DNA of 64,000 bases from CAVYWD01 sp963772225 (GCA_963772225.1 CAVYWD010000002.1:2604001-2668000), one strand, 5' to 3'. Positions 1 to 8,912 are shown, numbered from the stretch's first letter. The notes: generated from the letters alone by a model not told the origin. Program-made: numbers and translations.

Positions 1-1
1 C

Positions 2-1180
2 ATCATGGCGGCGCTCGCTGCGCTGTTCATGGCTTCGGACCTGTTTCTCTTCTACGTATGCTGGGAAGTGCTGCTCGTGCCGCTGTATTTCCTTATCGCG
101 CTCTGGGGTTATGAGGAGAAGCGAGCGTATGCCGCGGTGAAGTTCTTCATCTTCACCCAGGCGAGCGGCCTGCTCTTGCTCTTGGGAATCTTGGGGCTCC
201 ACGTCGCGCATGCCCGCGCGACCGGCGTTCGAACGTTCGACTATTTCTCGCTCATCGGCACGCCGGTGAGCCCCGCCGTTGCGTTCTGGTTGATGCTCGG
301 CTTCTTCGTGGCCTTTGCGGTCAAGCTCCCGGCAGTTCCGCTGCATACCTGGCTCCCGGACGCGCACGCGGAGGCTCCAACCGCGGGGAGCGTGGACCTC
401 GCGGGGCTGGTGCTGAAGGTAGGGGCCTACGGAATGCTGCGCTTCATCTTCCCGCTCTTCCCGGAGGCCGGCGCGAAGATGGCCCCTTTGGCCATGGGGC
501 TCGGGGTGGCGGGAATCGTCTACGGCGCGGTCGTCGCTTTGGGCCAGACCGATTTGAAACGGCTCATCGCCTATACGAGCGTGAGCCACATGGGCTTCGT
601 GCTCCTGGGGATCTTCGCGTGGAATGGGCTCGCCCTCCAGGGCGCCATGATGGTCATGGTGGCGCATGCGGTGAGCACCGGGGCGCTGTTCATCTTGGCC
701 GGCGACCTGAGCGCGCGGCTGCACACGCGCGAGCTTTCGAAGATGGGCGGGCTGTGGGCCGTGGCGCCGCGCATGGGCGGTGCGGCAACGGTGTTTGCCA
801 TGGCCTCGCTGGGCTTGCCGGGGCTGGGAAACTTCGTGGGGGAGCTGCTGGTGCTGCTCGGCGCCTGGCAGGCGAGCCCGCTCGCGGCAGGTGCGGCGAC
901 GGTCGGCTTCGTGGTGTCGACCCTCTATTCGCTCGCGGTCATTCAGCGGGTGTTCCAGGGCAGCAATGTCCACGGATGGCAGGTGAAGGACATGAGCCTG
1001 CGCGAGGGCGCCATCATGGCCGTGCTGGTCGCCGCGATCGTCTGGCTGGGCCTCTTTCCGCAAACCGAGCTCGACACCGCGCGAAAGAGCTTGCAGGGAA
1101 TGCGCGCGGCGTCGGTGCGCCCCATCGCGCCGGTCGCTGTTCGTTCGAACGAGCAGCCAGAGGTGGGGGCCCCGCCATGA
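2..1180 (+). CDS. nuoM: NADH-quinone oxidoreductase subunit M, 5' truncated by window edge
   Basis: Membrane subunit M of respiratory complex I, an antiporter-like proton channel that takes part in NADH:quinone electron transfer across the inner membrane. About 392 residues are visible; the family is about 490-510, so the N-terminal 100 or so residues lie before the window. The family glutamate is seen in FYVCWEVLLVPLYFLI near the start, and the channel motif KLPAVPLHTWLPDAHAEAPT follows. At least ten hydrophobic helices can be read. The stop overlaps the start of nuoN as ATGA, so the two are translationally coupled at the end of a nuo operon. The reading frame is open to the first base of the window. 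Confidence 0.95.
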   Translation: MMAALAALFMASDLFLFYVCWEVLLVPLYFLIALWGYEEKRAYAAVKFFIFTQASGLLLLLGILGLHVAHARATGVRTFDYFSLIGTPVSPAVAFWLMLGFFVAFAVKLPAVPLHTWLPDAHAEAPTAGSVDLAGLVLKVGAYGMLRFIFPLFPEAGAKMAPLAMGLGVAGIVYGAVVALGQTDLKRLIAYTSVSHMGFVLLGIFAWNGLALQGAMMVMVAHAVSTGALFILAGDLSARLHTRELSKMGGLWAVAPRMGGAATVFAMASLGLPGLGNFVGELLVLLGAWQASPLAAGAATVGFVVSTLYSLAVIQRVFQGSNVHGWQVKDMSLREGAIMAVLVAAIVWLGLFPQTELDTARKSLQGMRAASVRPIAPVAVRSNEQPEVGAPP

Positions 1181-2595
1181 CCCTCTCCATGCTCGGGCCC
1201 CTGCTGCCCCTCGCGCTTCCGAGCGGCGCCGCCATCCTCGCCATGCTGCTCATCGCCGCGCGCCGCAGCCACGCGGCGACCGCGCTGCTGACGGCGCTGG
1301 GCCTGGCGGGAGCGCTCGCGGCGCTCCCTTGGTCGGCGGCGGCGTCGCCACGGCAAGTGACGGGGCTCTTGCGCTTCGATGGCCTCGCGCTCCTCTTCAT
1401 GGGGCTCATCCTGGGCGCGAGCCTGGTGGTCGCGGCGCTGTCGTACGGCTACTTGCGGCAGCGGGACGGTCAACGCGAGGAGCTGTACGTGCTGCTCCTG
1501 GCGGGGACCGTCGGCGCGGAGGCGCTCGCGGCGAGCACCCATTTCGCCTCGTTCTTTCTCGGGCTCGAGGTGTTGAGCGTGTCGCTGTATGCGCTGCTGG
1601 CCTACCGGAGGGGCAATTCGCTGGGCCTGGAGGCGGGCATCAAGTATCTGGTGCTCGCGGCGAGCTCGGCGGCGTTCTTGTTATTTGGTTTCGCATTGCT
1701 CTACGCAGAATCGGGGACGCTCGAGCTCGCCGGCCTGACCCGAGCGCTCGAAGCTCGGAGCGCGCCAGGGTTCTGGATGCTCGCCGGTCTGGCGCTCTCC
1801 ATGGTGGGAGTGGGGTTCAAGCTCGCGGTCGTGCCTTTTCACCTCTGGACGGCGGACGTGTACCAAGGGGCGCCCGCGCCGGTGACCGCCTTCTTGGCCA
1901 CGGCCTCGAAAGGAGCCATGTTCGCCGTGCTGCTGCGCTTCTTCCTGCCGGTGGAAGCGCCCACCTTCCGCCTGCTGCTCGCGGCCATCGCGCTCGCGTC
2001 GATGCTCACCGGCAATCTCCTGGCGCTGCGGCAGAGGAGCTTGAAGCGGCTGCTCGCCTACTCCTCCATCTCGCACTTCGGCTACCTCCTGGTCGCTTTT
2101 CTGGCGGGAGGGCGAGACGGGGTGGCGGCCATCGTGTTCTACCTGGTCGCCTATGTTGTCACTATTCTCGCGGCATTCGCGGTCATCACCGAGCTCTCGC
2201 AAGGAGGTCGGGAAGCGGACCAGGTCGAGGACTATCGTGGGCTGGCCTGGTCGCGCCCGTGGCTCGCCGCCGTGTTGACGGTCGCCCTGCTTTCGCTGGC
2301 GGGCATTCCAATGACGGCCGGGTTCATTGGAAAGTTCTACGTGCTGGAGGCGGGCGTCCGGGCGGAGCTTTGGCTCAGCTTGATGGTGCTGGTCGTGGGG
2401 AGCGCCATTTCGCTCTATTATTACTTGAGCGTCGTGGTGGTCCTCTTTCAGACGAGCTTTGCGCCATCGACCCGGCGGATGAAGCTCTCGGTGGCGGGGT
2501 CGGTCGTGGGGGTCATGGTCGTGGCCATCCTGGGGCTCGGCGTCTTCCCAGAGCGTTTGCTGGCGCTGATTCAGGCGATGTTGGCGAGAGGCTGA
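1177..2595 (+). CDS. nuoN: NADH-quinone oxidoreductase subunit N
   Basis: Antiporter-like subunit N of complex I, 472 residues, close to the usual length. I chose the ATG that overlaps the nuoM stop because the protein MTLSMLGPLLPLALPSGAA begins there with the expected first transmembrane helix; the frame upstream only repeats nuoM in another phase. The conserved segment VPFHLWTADVYQGAPAPVT, with the channel histidine/lysine region, sits mid-protein, followed by KRLLAYSSISHFGYLL. About 13-14 transmembrane helices are visible. It is last in the nuo operon: the next 580 bases carry no convincing gene. Confidence 0.95.
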   Translation: MTLSMLGPLLPLALPSGAAILAMLLIAARRSHAATALLTALGLAGALAALPWSAAASPRQVTGLLRFDGLALLFMGLILGASLVVAALSYGYLRQRDGQREELYVLLLAGTVGAEALAASTHFASFFLGLEVLSVSLYALLAYRRGNSLGLEAGIKYLVLAASSAAFLLFGFALLYAESGTLELAGLTRALEARSAPGFWMLAGLALSMVGVGFKLAVVPFHLWTADVYQGAPAPVTAFLATASKGAMFAVLLRFFLPVEAPTFRLLLAAIALASMLTGNLLALRQRSLKRLLAYSSISHFGYLLVAFLAGGRDGVAAIVFYLVAYVVTILAAFAVITELSQGGREADQVEDYRGLAWSRPWLAAVLTVALLSLAGIPMTAGFIGKFYVLEAGVRAELWLSLMVLVVGSAISLYYYLSVVVVLFQTSFAPSTRRMKLSVAGSVVGVMVVAILGLGVFPERLLALIQAMLARG

Positions 2596-3030
2596 TGGAC
2601 CGCAGATGGACCCCAGGCGCGAGGTTGTTTGAAACCCAGGTCAATCCTCTTTGGGACCGTCTGGGTGGACCCCGCGCTCGGAGGCTTCTTGGCAAGCCGG
2701 TCGGAGTGGGCGTCCTTTGCCGACGCGAACCGTGGCCGGAGAAGGTTCCGACGTTGCGCAACGTCGACAAGCGGCCGGCGGCGTGAACCGCTCCCGGGGG
2801 CGCTGTGAAGGCCACCGCTCGCCCAATCGCTCGCCCGATGAACCGGGCCTGATTCGCGCATGCGGCGCCTGGCCCGGCGCGCGTTGCCTCGACGGGTCCA
2901 GCTCCTGCCTGCCGGGCGACCTGAAAGCTCCATCGCGAGGCTGTCGCGTGAGCGTTGCTTCCGAGAGGCGAGGGCGTGATGCTCGCACCCGCGAGAACGC
3001 AAAGGGCTCGGTCGACCTCGACTGGGGAAA
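2596..3030. other. Intergenic stretch after nuo operon, no gene seen
   Basis: Open frames here are arginine-rich high-GC shadows without start signals or recognisable domains. The only structure I see is the perfect 18 bp palindrome at 2749-2766; from 3031 the dispersed repeat begins. Confidence 0.5.
2749..2766. promoter_or_regulatory. Perfect 18 bp palindrome, possible operator
   Basis: CGACGTTGCGCAACGTCG is a perfect inverted repeat with no loop, in the non-coding stretch between nuoN and the lipase-like gene. Loop-less palindromes of this size are typical of dimeric regulator sites, but no promoter elements can be placed with confidence. Confidence 0.3.
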
Positions 3031-3170
3031 TAGTCCCTTCGGCGCCAGCGCTTGTGCAGGCTGGCAAAGACTCCAGGCTCCGAACCCCAGGGAATGCAGT
3101 TCCTGAAGCCTGGGGTCTGGAGCCTCGAGCCTAAGGCAACTGTCTTTGATTCCGGCCCAGCCGGGTTAGG
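3031..3170 (+). repeat. Dispersed intergenic repeat, copy 1
   Basis: About 140 bp element running from TAGTCCCTTCGGCGCCAG to AGCCGGGTTAGG and ending 8 bases before the next gene's start. The middle is a strong hairpin: AGGCTCC then CCCCAGG, a short spacer, CCTGGGG then GGAGCCT. The same sequence recurs at 21488-23190 (split by an insertion sequence), 30242-30295 (partial, reverse) and 30871-30996 (reverse). Confidence 0.8.
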
Positions 3171-3178
3171 GTGGCGCC

Positions 3179-4411
3179 ATGGCGATGCGCGACGACATGT
3201 CCGGGGAGGCGCGCGATGCCGTGCAAGACCTGCGCGGGGCAGCTCGCCTGGCGGCAGAAGCGACGGTCGCCGTGACCGACCTGGTCGAGTCGATGCACTG
3301 CGAGATCGCGGCGGGGCCGCGCTTGCTCGGCCGCCCGCTCGAAGGCGCGGCGCGGCTCTTCACGAAGCCCGTGTACGCGAGCATTCGGGGCGTCACTCGT
3401 TCGGTCGGCGCTGGCATCGACCTCGCCCTGGCGCTGCTCGGGCCGCTGGCGCTGTCGCTCGGCGAGGGAGCGGCGGCGGCGCCCGAGCGGGACGGATGGG
3501 TCGCCGCGCTGAACGGGGTGGTCGGCGATCATCTGGCCGCGAGCGGAAACCCGCTGGCGATACGAATGAGAATGCGCCGCGGCGGCAGGCCGCTGGAGCT
3601 GGAGCGGCCTTGGCTGCGTCAGGCCGTGCCATGCGCCACGGGAAAGCTGCTGGTTCTGGTGCATGGGTCTTGCTCGAACGATTTGCAATGGACCTGCGGA
3701 GGGCACGATCACGGCGCGGCGCTCGAGCGCGACCTGGGCTTCACGCCGGTTTACCTTCATTACAACAGCGGCCTCCACGTCTCGGTGAACGGGCGCGCGT
3801 TGGCCGCGCAGCTCGAGGCCCTGACGGCCGCCTGGCCCGTCCCCGTGAGCGAGCTGGCGCTCCTGGCGCACAGCATGGGCGGGCTCGTGTCGCGCAGCGC
3901 TTGCCACTTCGGAGAGGCGTCGGGGCACGCGTGGCGGGACAGGCTCCGCTCGCTCGTCTGCCTCGGCACGCCTCACCACGGCGCGCCGCTCGAGCGGATG
4001 GGCCACGCGGTTCAGGGGCTCGTCGCGGTGAGCCGCTACAGCGCTCCGATCGCCCGGCTCGGGAGGTTGCGCAGCGCCGGCGTCACGGACCTGAGATATG
4101 GCAACGTCCTGGACGAGCACTGGCAGGGGCGCGACCGCTTCGCGAGCGCCGGCGATTCGCGCACGCCGCTGCCCCTGCCCGAAGGCGTCGCGTGCTACGC
4201 CGCCGCCGCGGCGAAGGCGGCGGCGGAAGGCGGCCGGCCGCTGGACGACGGCCTGGTCCCGGTGGAGAGCGCGCTGGGGCGACACGCGCGGCCGGAGCTG
4301 ACGCTCGGCTTTCCGGAGCCGAATCGGTGGGTCGGCTACGGAATGGCTCACCTCGACCTGCTCGGCCGGCCCGAGGTCTACGCGAAGATTCGAGCTTGGC
4401 TCGCGGATTGA
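3179..4411 (+). CDS. Alpha/beta hydrolase, lipase or PGAP1-like
   Basis: Predicted esterase/lipase of 410 residues. After an N-terminal region of about 140 residues rich in alanine and helices comes a hydrolase fold: oxyanion-region motif LLVLVHGSCSNDLQW around residue 155, the nucleophile elbow LLAHSMGGLVSRS around residue 230 (serine in HSMGG), and LVCLGTPHHGAPLER after it, the usual order in triacylglycerol lipase and PGAP1-like proteins. The acid may lie in DDGLVPVESALG and the histidine in GMAHLDLLGR. No signal peptide is evident. The start follows directly on the dispersed repeat. It converges with the yeiH-like gene. The substrate is unknown. Confidence 0.8.
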   Translation: MAMRDDMSGEARDAVQDLRGAARLAAEATVAVTDLVESMHCEIAAGPRLLGRPLEGAARLFTKPVYASIRGVTRSVGAGIDLALALLGPLALSLGEGAAAAPERDGWVAALNGVVGDHLAASGNPLAIRMRMRRGGRPLELERPWLRQAVPCATGKLLVLVHGSCSNDLQWTCGGHDHGAALERDLGFTPVYLHYNSGLHVSVNGRALAAQLEALTAAWPVPVSELALLAHSMGGLVSRSACHFGEASGHAWRDRLRSLVCLGTPHHGAPLERMGHAVQGLVAVSRYSAPIARLGRLRSAGVTDLRYGNVLDEHWQGRDRFASAGDSRTPLPLPEGVACYAAAAAKAAAEGGRPLDDGLVPVESALGRHARPELTLGFPEPNRWVGYGMAHLDLLGRPEVYAKIRAWLAD

Positions 4412-4416
4412 TGTCG

Positions 4417-4436
4417 CTGGCCGCGCTCGGCGGCCG
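4417..4436. terminator. Hairpin between convergent genes
   Basis: GGCCGC and GCGGCC arms around a short loop lie in the 29 bases between the convergent lipase-like and YeiH-like genes. No T-run follows, so its role as a bidirectional terminator is only a guess from position. Confidence 0.3.
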
Positions 4437-4440
4437 TCGC

Positions 4441-5541
4441 TCAGGCCAGCAGCGCCGCCACCGTGCGGTTGACGATGGCGCCGCCGACCACCAGCCAGAC
4501 GAACAGGATCAGCGCCATGACGAGCGGCTTCAGGCCGGCCTTGCGGATGGCGCCGGCGTGGGTCGTCAGGCCCAAGGCGCCCATGGCCATGGCCAGCACG
4601 ACGGTGTCGAAGTCGTTGGCCGCGCGGACCCAGGGCGCGGGCAGCCAGTGCAGCGAGTTGAACAGCACCACGCCCACGAAACCGAGCGCAAACCAGGGCA
4701 CGCTTTTGAGCCAAACGCGCCGGTTGCCGGGACTGGCGCTGCCGCGTCGGCGGCTCAATCCGTACGACACCAGCAGCAGGAAAGGCGCGAGCATCATCAC
4801 CCGAACCATCTTGGCGATCACCGCGGTGTCGGCCACGGCCGGGTCGATGGCCCGCGTCGCGGCCACCACCTGGGCCACTTCGTGGATGGTCGAGCCCGCA
4901 TAGACGCCGAAGGCATTGGTGCCGCCGGGAATCAGCGCCCAGTGCGTGTTGAGGACGAACAGCGCCGGGTACACGAAGATGGCCAGGGTGCCGAAGACGA
5001 CCACGGTCGCCACGGCCACGGTCACCTGCTCGGCCCGGGCGCGCACGACGGGCTCGGTGGCCATCACCGCCGCAGCGCCGCAGATGGCGTTGCCGGCGCC
5101 GATGAGCACCGCGGTCTCGCGGTCCAGCCCTAGCCAGCGCCGGCCGATGAAGACGGCCAGAGCGAAAGTCGAGCTCAGCATGACCGCGTCGATGGCGACG
5201 CCGACCAACCCCACGTGGCCGACGTCCTGAAGCGTCAGGCGCAAGCCGTACAGCACGACGCCCAGGCGCAGCACAGATTGTTTCGACAGATTGACGCCGG
5301 GCGCGCATGGGTCGCCGATGCGCGCGTAGACGGTGTTTCCCAGCACCATGCCCAACAAAATGGCCAGGGTCAGCGCGCTCAGGCCATGGGCGGAGAACCA
5401 AGGGATGCGGCCCAACAACAGCCCGAAAGCGCCGATCGCGGCGCTGAGAATGAGGCCGGGCCAAAGGCTGCGATGTTCGGCTCGATTGCGGGGTTGCTCT
5501 GGGCTCGGGAGTATCGCTGCCGCGGCGCTGGACGGGGACAT
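4441..5541 (-). CDS. YeiH/UPF0324 family putative sulfate exporter
   Basis: Polytopic inner-membrane protein of 366 residues with about ten hydrophobic helices, matching the YeiH (Cons_hypoth698) family in length and motifs: GVVLYGLRLTLQDVG, IGAGNAICGAAAVMATEP and GSTIHEVAQVVAATRAI are family signatures. Members are proposed to export sulfate or sulfonate-derived anions, but the substrate is not shown here. A LysR regulator lies just upstream on the same strand, echoing the yeiE-yeiH neighbourhood of enterobacteria, although there the two genes are divergent. Base composition is a little less extreme than that of its neighbours, and transfer from a betaproteobacterium is possible. Confidence 0.85.
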   Translation of the reverse strand: MSPSSAAAAILPSPEQPRNRAEHRSLWPGLILSAAIGAFGLLLGRIPWFSAHGLSALTLAILLGMVLGNTVYARIGDPCAPGVNLSKQSVLRLGVVLYGLRLTLQDVGHVGLVGVAIDAVMLSSTFALAVFIGRRWLGLDRETAVLIGAGNAICGAAAVMATEPVVRARAEQVTVAVATVVVFGTLAIFVYPALFVLNTHWALIPGGTNAFGVYAGSTIHEVAQVVAATRAIDPAVADTAVIAKMVRVMMLAPFLLLVSYGLSRRRGSASPGNRRVWLKSVPWFALGFVGVVLFNSLHWLPAPWVRAANDFDTVVLAMAMGALGLTTHAGAIRKAGLKPLVMALILFVWLVVGGAIVNRTVAALLA

Positions 5542-5656
5542 GGTTCCTTCGGCCTGCTAGGGTCGCCTGCATCGGGTGAGCTGCAGGCGCAAATCTAGGA
5601 GGCGGTCGTCGACCGGTCCAACGGATTGTCTGCGTCGCCCTCAGCGAGAAAACAGG

Positions 5657-6565
5657 TCAAACGCAGGGGGCCTGGAAGCTCAGGCAGGCTGTTACAAAAG
5701 CCTGTAGGGCCGCGGAGAGATGTTTTTCTCGATGCTGGACCAGACTGAAGCGCCTGGTCAGGCGCGGCAGCGTGGTGGGCAGGGCCAGCAGGCGGCCGTC
5801 GGCCAGGCGGTCCTGCACCACGCAGCGCGACAAGCAGCTGATGCCCAGCCCCTGCACGGCGGCGTTCTTGATGGCCTCGGAGCTGCCGAGCACCATGTCG
5901 GCCTGCAGCTGGCCGAGGTGAGGCAGCAGCACCTGCTCCACCGCCTCGCGCGTGCCAGACCCGGGCTCGCGCAGCAGCCACGGCGCTTGACGCAGCTGCT
6001 TCACGTTCAGTCGCGTCGCGCGGCTGGCCAGAGCCAACGGGTGGCCGGGCGCCGCGACGATCAAGAGCTCGTCCTCCAGCCACGGCTGCAGCTGCAGGTC
6101 TCGCTGATGGCACGGACCTTCGAGCAGCCCCAGGTCGCAGCTGAAGTCGGCCACCGCCTCGGCCGCCTCTTGGGTGTTGCCGATCCGCAAGTCCACCCGC
6201 GCTCCAGGCCAGGCGCGCCGATACTCGACGAGCAGGGCCGGCAACAGATAGTTGCCGACGGTGGAGCTGGCCGCGAGCCGCAGCACCGGAGGCACCGCTC
6301 CGCTCGTCAGGCGAAGGCTGTCTTCCAGGGTCTGCGCCTGGTCCAGAATGTTGCGGGCCAGGGGCAGCAGGCTGCGGCCGACGTCGTTGAGCAGCAGCCG
6401 GCGGCCGACGCGGTCGAACAGCGGGCCGCCCAGCGCGCTCTCGAGCTCCTTCAGAGCTGCGCTGGTGGCCGATTGGGACAGGCTTACCCGCCGAGCGGCG
6501 GCGGCCGTGCTGCCGTAGCCGGCGATGGCCGAAAAGATTTGCAACTGGCGCAAGGTCAGGCGCAT
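5657..6565 (-). CDS. LysR-family regulator, YeiE/CysB-like
   Basis: DNA-binding regulator of 302 residues, the standard LysR length. The N-terminal winged helix-turn-helix (about residues 1-60) contains LTLRQLQIFSAIAGYGSTA and SQSATSAALKELESALGGP; residues 90-295 form the periplasmic-binding-like effector domain (LRLAASSTVGNYLLPALL). It sits 115 bases upstream of the YeiH-like exporter on the same strand and probably controls it in response to a sulfur or sulfonate ligand. That is inferred from the conserved yeiE-yeiH association. The ATG is preceded by no obvious ribosome site but begins exactly at the HTH. Confidence 0.9.
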   Translation of the reverse strand: MRLTLRQLQIFSAIAGYGSTAAAARRVSLSQSATSAALKELESALGGPLFDRVGRRLLLNDVGRSLLPLARNILDQAQTLEDSLRLTSGAVPPVLRLAASSTVGNYLLPALLVEYRRAWPGARVDLRIGNTQEAAEAVADFSCDLGLLEGPCHQRDLQLQPWLEDELLIVAAPGHPLALASRATRLNVKQLRQAPWLLREPGSGTREAVEQVLLPHLGQLQADMVLGSSEAIKNAAVQGLGISCLSRCVVQDRLADGRLLALPTTLPRLTRRFSLVQHREKHLSAALQAFVTACLSFQAPCV

Positions 6566-6659
6566 GGGGTCGATAGTAGGCCAGCCGTCGCCCGCCGCCG
6601 CGTCGAGTACGGCAGCCCCGCCTCTCGTCTCACGGCGCGAGCGCGGCCGAGCTGTGGGA

Positions 6660-7016
6660 TCATCGCGGCGAGCGCCCCTGGAGCTCGCCGAGCGGGGCGG
6701 CCGCGGCGCCCATCCCGAACAGGCCTTGGAGCTTCCCGAACACCTCGGGGCCGGCGGCGCGCCGTCGCACCGCGCGCACGTCGACGAGCTTCTCCACTTG
6801 CTTGATCACCTGCTCCAGCCGCGCCTCCTCGTTGACCAACAACAGCGCGCGGCTCGTCGCGCCGTCGCCCACCGGCACGCAGAGGATGCCCTCGAGGTTG
6901 TACGAGCGCCGGGCGAAGAGCCCCACCACGTGCGCCATGACGCCTGGGTGATTCTCCAGCTCCAGCTCGAGCACTTCACTCGCGGGCTTTCTCGCTTCCA
7001 AGTTCGCGTTTTCCAT
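6660..7016 (-). CDS. ilvN: Acetolactate synthase small (regulatory) subunit
   Basis: Regulatory subunit of acetohydroxyacid synthase, which binds branched-chain amino acids for feedback control. It has 118 residues, nearer the short IlvN/IlvM type than the roughly 160-residue IlvH. An ACT domain occupies about residues 12-85 (ELELENHPGVMAHVVGLFAR, YNLEGILCVPVG). The ATG at 7016 is preferred, with GGAGG 11 bases upstream. A TTG at 7034 overlapping the ilvB stop is an alternative. It lies 7 bases after ilvB in the same operon and is therefore under the attenuator at 8747-8782. Confidence 0.9.
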   Translation of the reverse strand: MENANLEARKPASEVLELELENHPGVMAHVVGLFARRSYNLEGILCVPVGDGATSRALLLVNEEARLEQVIKQVEKLVDVRAVRRRAAGPEVFGKLQGLFGMGAAAAPLGELQGRSPR

Positions 7017-7023
7017 GTCGGCA

Positions 7024-8691
7024 TCAACCTCCAATCATTTCCCGGTTCGCTGCGCCCGGCGGCACCATGGGCATCGCCATCTCGTTCTCGTCGATGCTGG
7101 CGTGAACGAGGCACGGCCCCCGGCGGCGGAGCGCGTCGCCGAGCGCGGCCTTCGGGTCGCGCTCCTGGTCGAGGTCCACCGCAAAGAGCCCGAAGCCGCG
7201 CGCCAGCGCGACGAAGTCCGGGCTCGCCTTGAAGCGCGAGGCGAAGGTCCGCCGGCCGTAGAAGAGCTCCTGCTGCTGCGCCACCAGCCCCAGCGACCGG
7301 TTGTTCATCAGCACCACCTTGACGTTCGCGCCCTCCTCGAACGCGGTGGCCATCTCCTGCAGGTTCATGAGCAGGCTGCCGTCGCCGGAGAAGCAGACGA
7401 TGGTCCGCTCCGGCGCGGCGAGCGCGGCGCCGATGGCCGCCGGCAGCCCGAAGCCCATGGTCCCCAGCCCGCCCGACGAGAGCCACTGCCGCGGGCGGCG
7501 CAGAGGGTAGGCCTGGGCGACCCACATCTGGTGCTGGCCCACGTCGGTCGCGACCACCGCCGAGTCGTCGAGAAAGCTCGCCACCGCGCGGACCAGGCCG
7601 TGCGGCGAGCGCAGGTCTTTCGCGGCGGGTGCGGCGAGCCCGTGGGCGCGCTGGAGCGCCGCGACCCGCTCGACCCAAGGCCCCGGAGGCCTCGCCGGCA
7701 CGAGCGGCAGGAGCGCCTCGAGCACCGCGCGCAGGTCCCCGCGGACGGCGACGTGCGCGGGCTTGATCTTGTGAATCTCCGTGGCGTCGATGTCGACGTG
7801 GACGATGCGCGCCTTGGGGCAGAAGGCCTGGGGCTTGCCGGTGGCGCGGTCGTCGAAGCGCGCCCCCAGGGCGACGAGCAGGTCGCACTCCTCGAGCGCT
7901 AAGTTCGTCGAGCGGGCCGCGTGCATGCCCAGCATCCCCAGCGAGAGCGGGTGGTCCGCGGGCACGGCGCCGAGCGCGTTGAGCGTCAGGGCAGCCGGAA
8001 GCGAGGCCCGCTCGGCGAGCGCCAGCGCGAGCTTCGCCGCGCCGGAGGCGATGACGCCGCCGCCCAGGTAGAGGACCGGCCGCTCGGCCTGGGCGATGAG
8101 CTGGGCCGCGCGCCGCACCGCGGCCTCGTCGAACGCGGGGGGCTCGCTCGCGCGCCCGGGCTCGGGCAGCGCGTCGACCTCGATGCGCTCGAGCTGCACG
8201 TCCTTGGGAACGTCCACCACCACCGGCCCCGGGCGCCCGGAGGCGGCGAGGCGAAACGCGGCCGGAAGGGTCTGGAGCAGCTCCGACGCAGAGGCGACCA
8301 GGAAGTTGTGCTTGGCGATGGGCAGCGAGAGCCCGTAGGTGTCCACCTCCTGGAACGCGTCGGTGCCGATGAGGCTCGTGGGCACTTGCCCGGTCAGCGC
8401 CACGAGCGGAATGGAGTCGAGCTTCGCGTCGGCGATGGCGGTGAGCAGGTTGGTCGCGCCCGGGCCCGACGAGGCCAGGCAGACGCCCGGCGCGCCCGTC
8501 GACCGCGCGATGCCCTGCGCGATGAACCCGGCGCCCTGCTCGTGCCGGGCGAGGACGTGCCGCACCTGGGTCGACTGCCCGAGGGCGTCGTAGAACGGCA
8601 AAATGGACCCGCCGGGGATGCCCGCGACGATGCGGACTCCCTGCCGCTCGAGGAGCTTCACCATCAACTGTGCACCGCTGTACGTCGTCAT
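7024..8691 (-). CDS. ilvB: Acetolactate synthase large (catalytic) subunit
   Basis: Catalytic subunit of acetohydroxyacid synthase, first common step of valine, leucine and isoleucine synthesis: it condenses two pyruvates, or pyruvate with 2-oxobutyrate, using thiamine diphosphate. 555 residues. The catalytic glutamate is in VLARHEQGAGFIAQG, and the thiamine-diphosphate/Mg motif is GDGSLLMNLQEMATAFEEG followed by VVLMNN. I start at MTTYSGAQLMVKLLERQG because an AAGGAG sits 7 bases upstream; a frame extension to 8739 has no support. It is followed at once by ilvN and preceded by a leader peptide and terminator hairpin. Confidence 0.95.
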   Translation of the reverse strand: MTTYSGAQLMVKLLERQGVRIVAGIPGGSILPFYDALGQSTQVRHVLARHEQGAGFIAQGIARSTGAPGVCLASSGPGATNLLTAIADAKLDSIPLVALTGQVPTSLIGTDAFQEVDTYGLSLPIAKHNFLVASASELLQTLPAAFRLAASGRPGPVVVDVPKDVQLERIEVDALPEPGRASEPPAFDEAAVRRAAQLIAQAERPVLYLGGGVIASGAAKLALALAERASLPAALTLNALGAVPADHPLSLGMLGMHAARSTNLALEECDLLVALGARFDDRATGKPQAFCPKARIVHVDIDATEIHKIKPAHVAVRGDLRAVLEALLPLVPARPPGPWVERVAALQRAHGLAAPAAKDLRSPHGLVRAVASFLDDSAVVATDVGQHQMWVAQAYPLRRPRQWLSSGGLGTMGFGLPAAIGAALAAPERTIVCFSGDGSLLMNLQEMATAFEEGANVKVVLMNNRSLGLVAQQQELFYGRRTFASRFKASPDFVALARGFGLFAVDLDQERDPKAALGDALRRRGPCLVHASIDENEMAMPMVPPGAANREMIGG

Positions 8692-8746
8692 CGGAGGACT
8701 CCTTCGTTGAAAGCCGGCGCCGCCGAAGGGGTTCTCCAAAAATGCG

Positions 8747-8782
8747 AAAACCCCGCTCGGCCTCGTGGCGCCGGCGGGGTTT
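8747..8782 (-). terminator. Attenuator hairpin ahead of ilvBN
   Basis: Read on the minus strand, AAACCCCGC pairs with GCGGGGTTT around a 17-base loop and is followed by T-rich sequence (TTTTCGCATTTTT). It lies between the stop of the valine-rich leader peptide at 8805 and the ilvB start at 8691, the layout of a transcription attenuator. Confidence 0.8.
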
Positions 8783-8804
8783 GACTCGCGTCTTGAAGTG
8801 CGGC

Positions 8805-8912
8805 TTACGCGGCCCCGTCCGGCGCCTCGGGTACGAGGACGCCGACGACCGCGACGACCCTGCGCGCGGAGGCGCAGGTCACAGGGCGGCGGTCGTGGAG
8901 CGACGAGGTCAT
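8805..8912 (-). CDS. ilv leader peptide (35 aa), attenuation control
   Basis: Short reading frame ATG to TAA on the minus strand coding for 35 residues that begin MTSSLHDRRPV. Residues 18-27 are RVVAVVGVLV, that is six valines and one leucine within ten codons. Such a run of regulatory codons just before a terminator hairpin and a branched-chain biosynthetic operon is the classic attenuator arrangement: ribosome stalling for lack of charged valine or leucine tRNA would prevent hairpin formation and let ilvBN be transcribed. No strong ribosome site is seen. I infer the function from the codon content and position. Confidence 0.75.
   Translation of the reverse strand: MTSSLHDRRPVTCASARRVVAVVGVLVPEAPDGAA

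Noticed and set aside
3131..5572. Long minus-strand frame of 813 codons over the lipase and YeiH genes
   Set aside because: Arginine/proline-rich shadow of the real genes; no domains and two well-supported genes in other frames.
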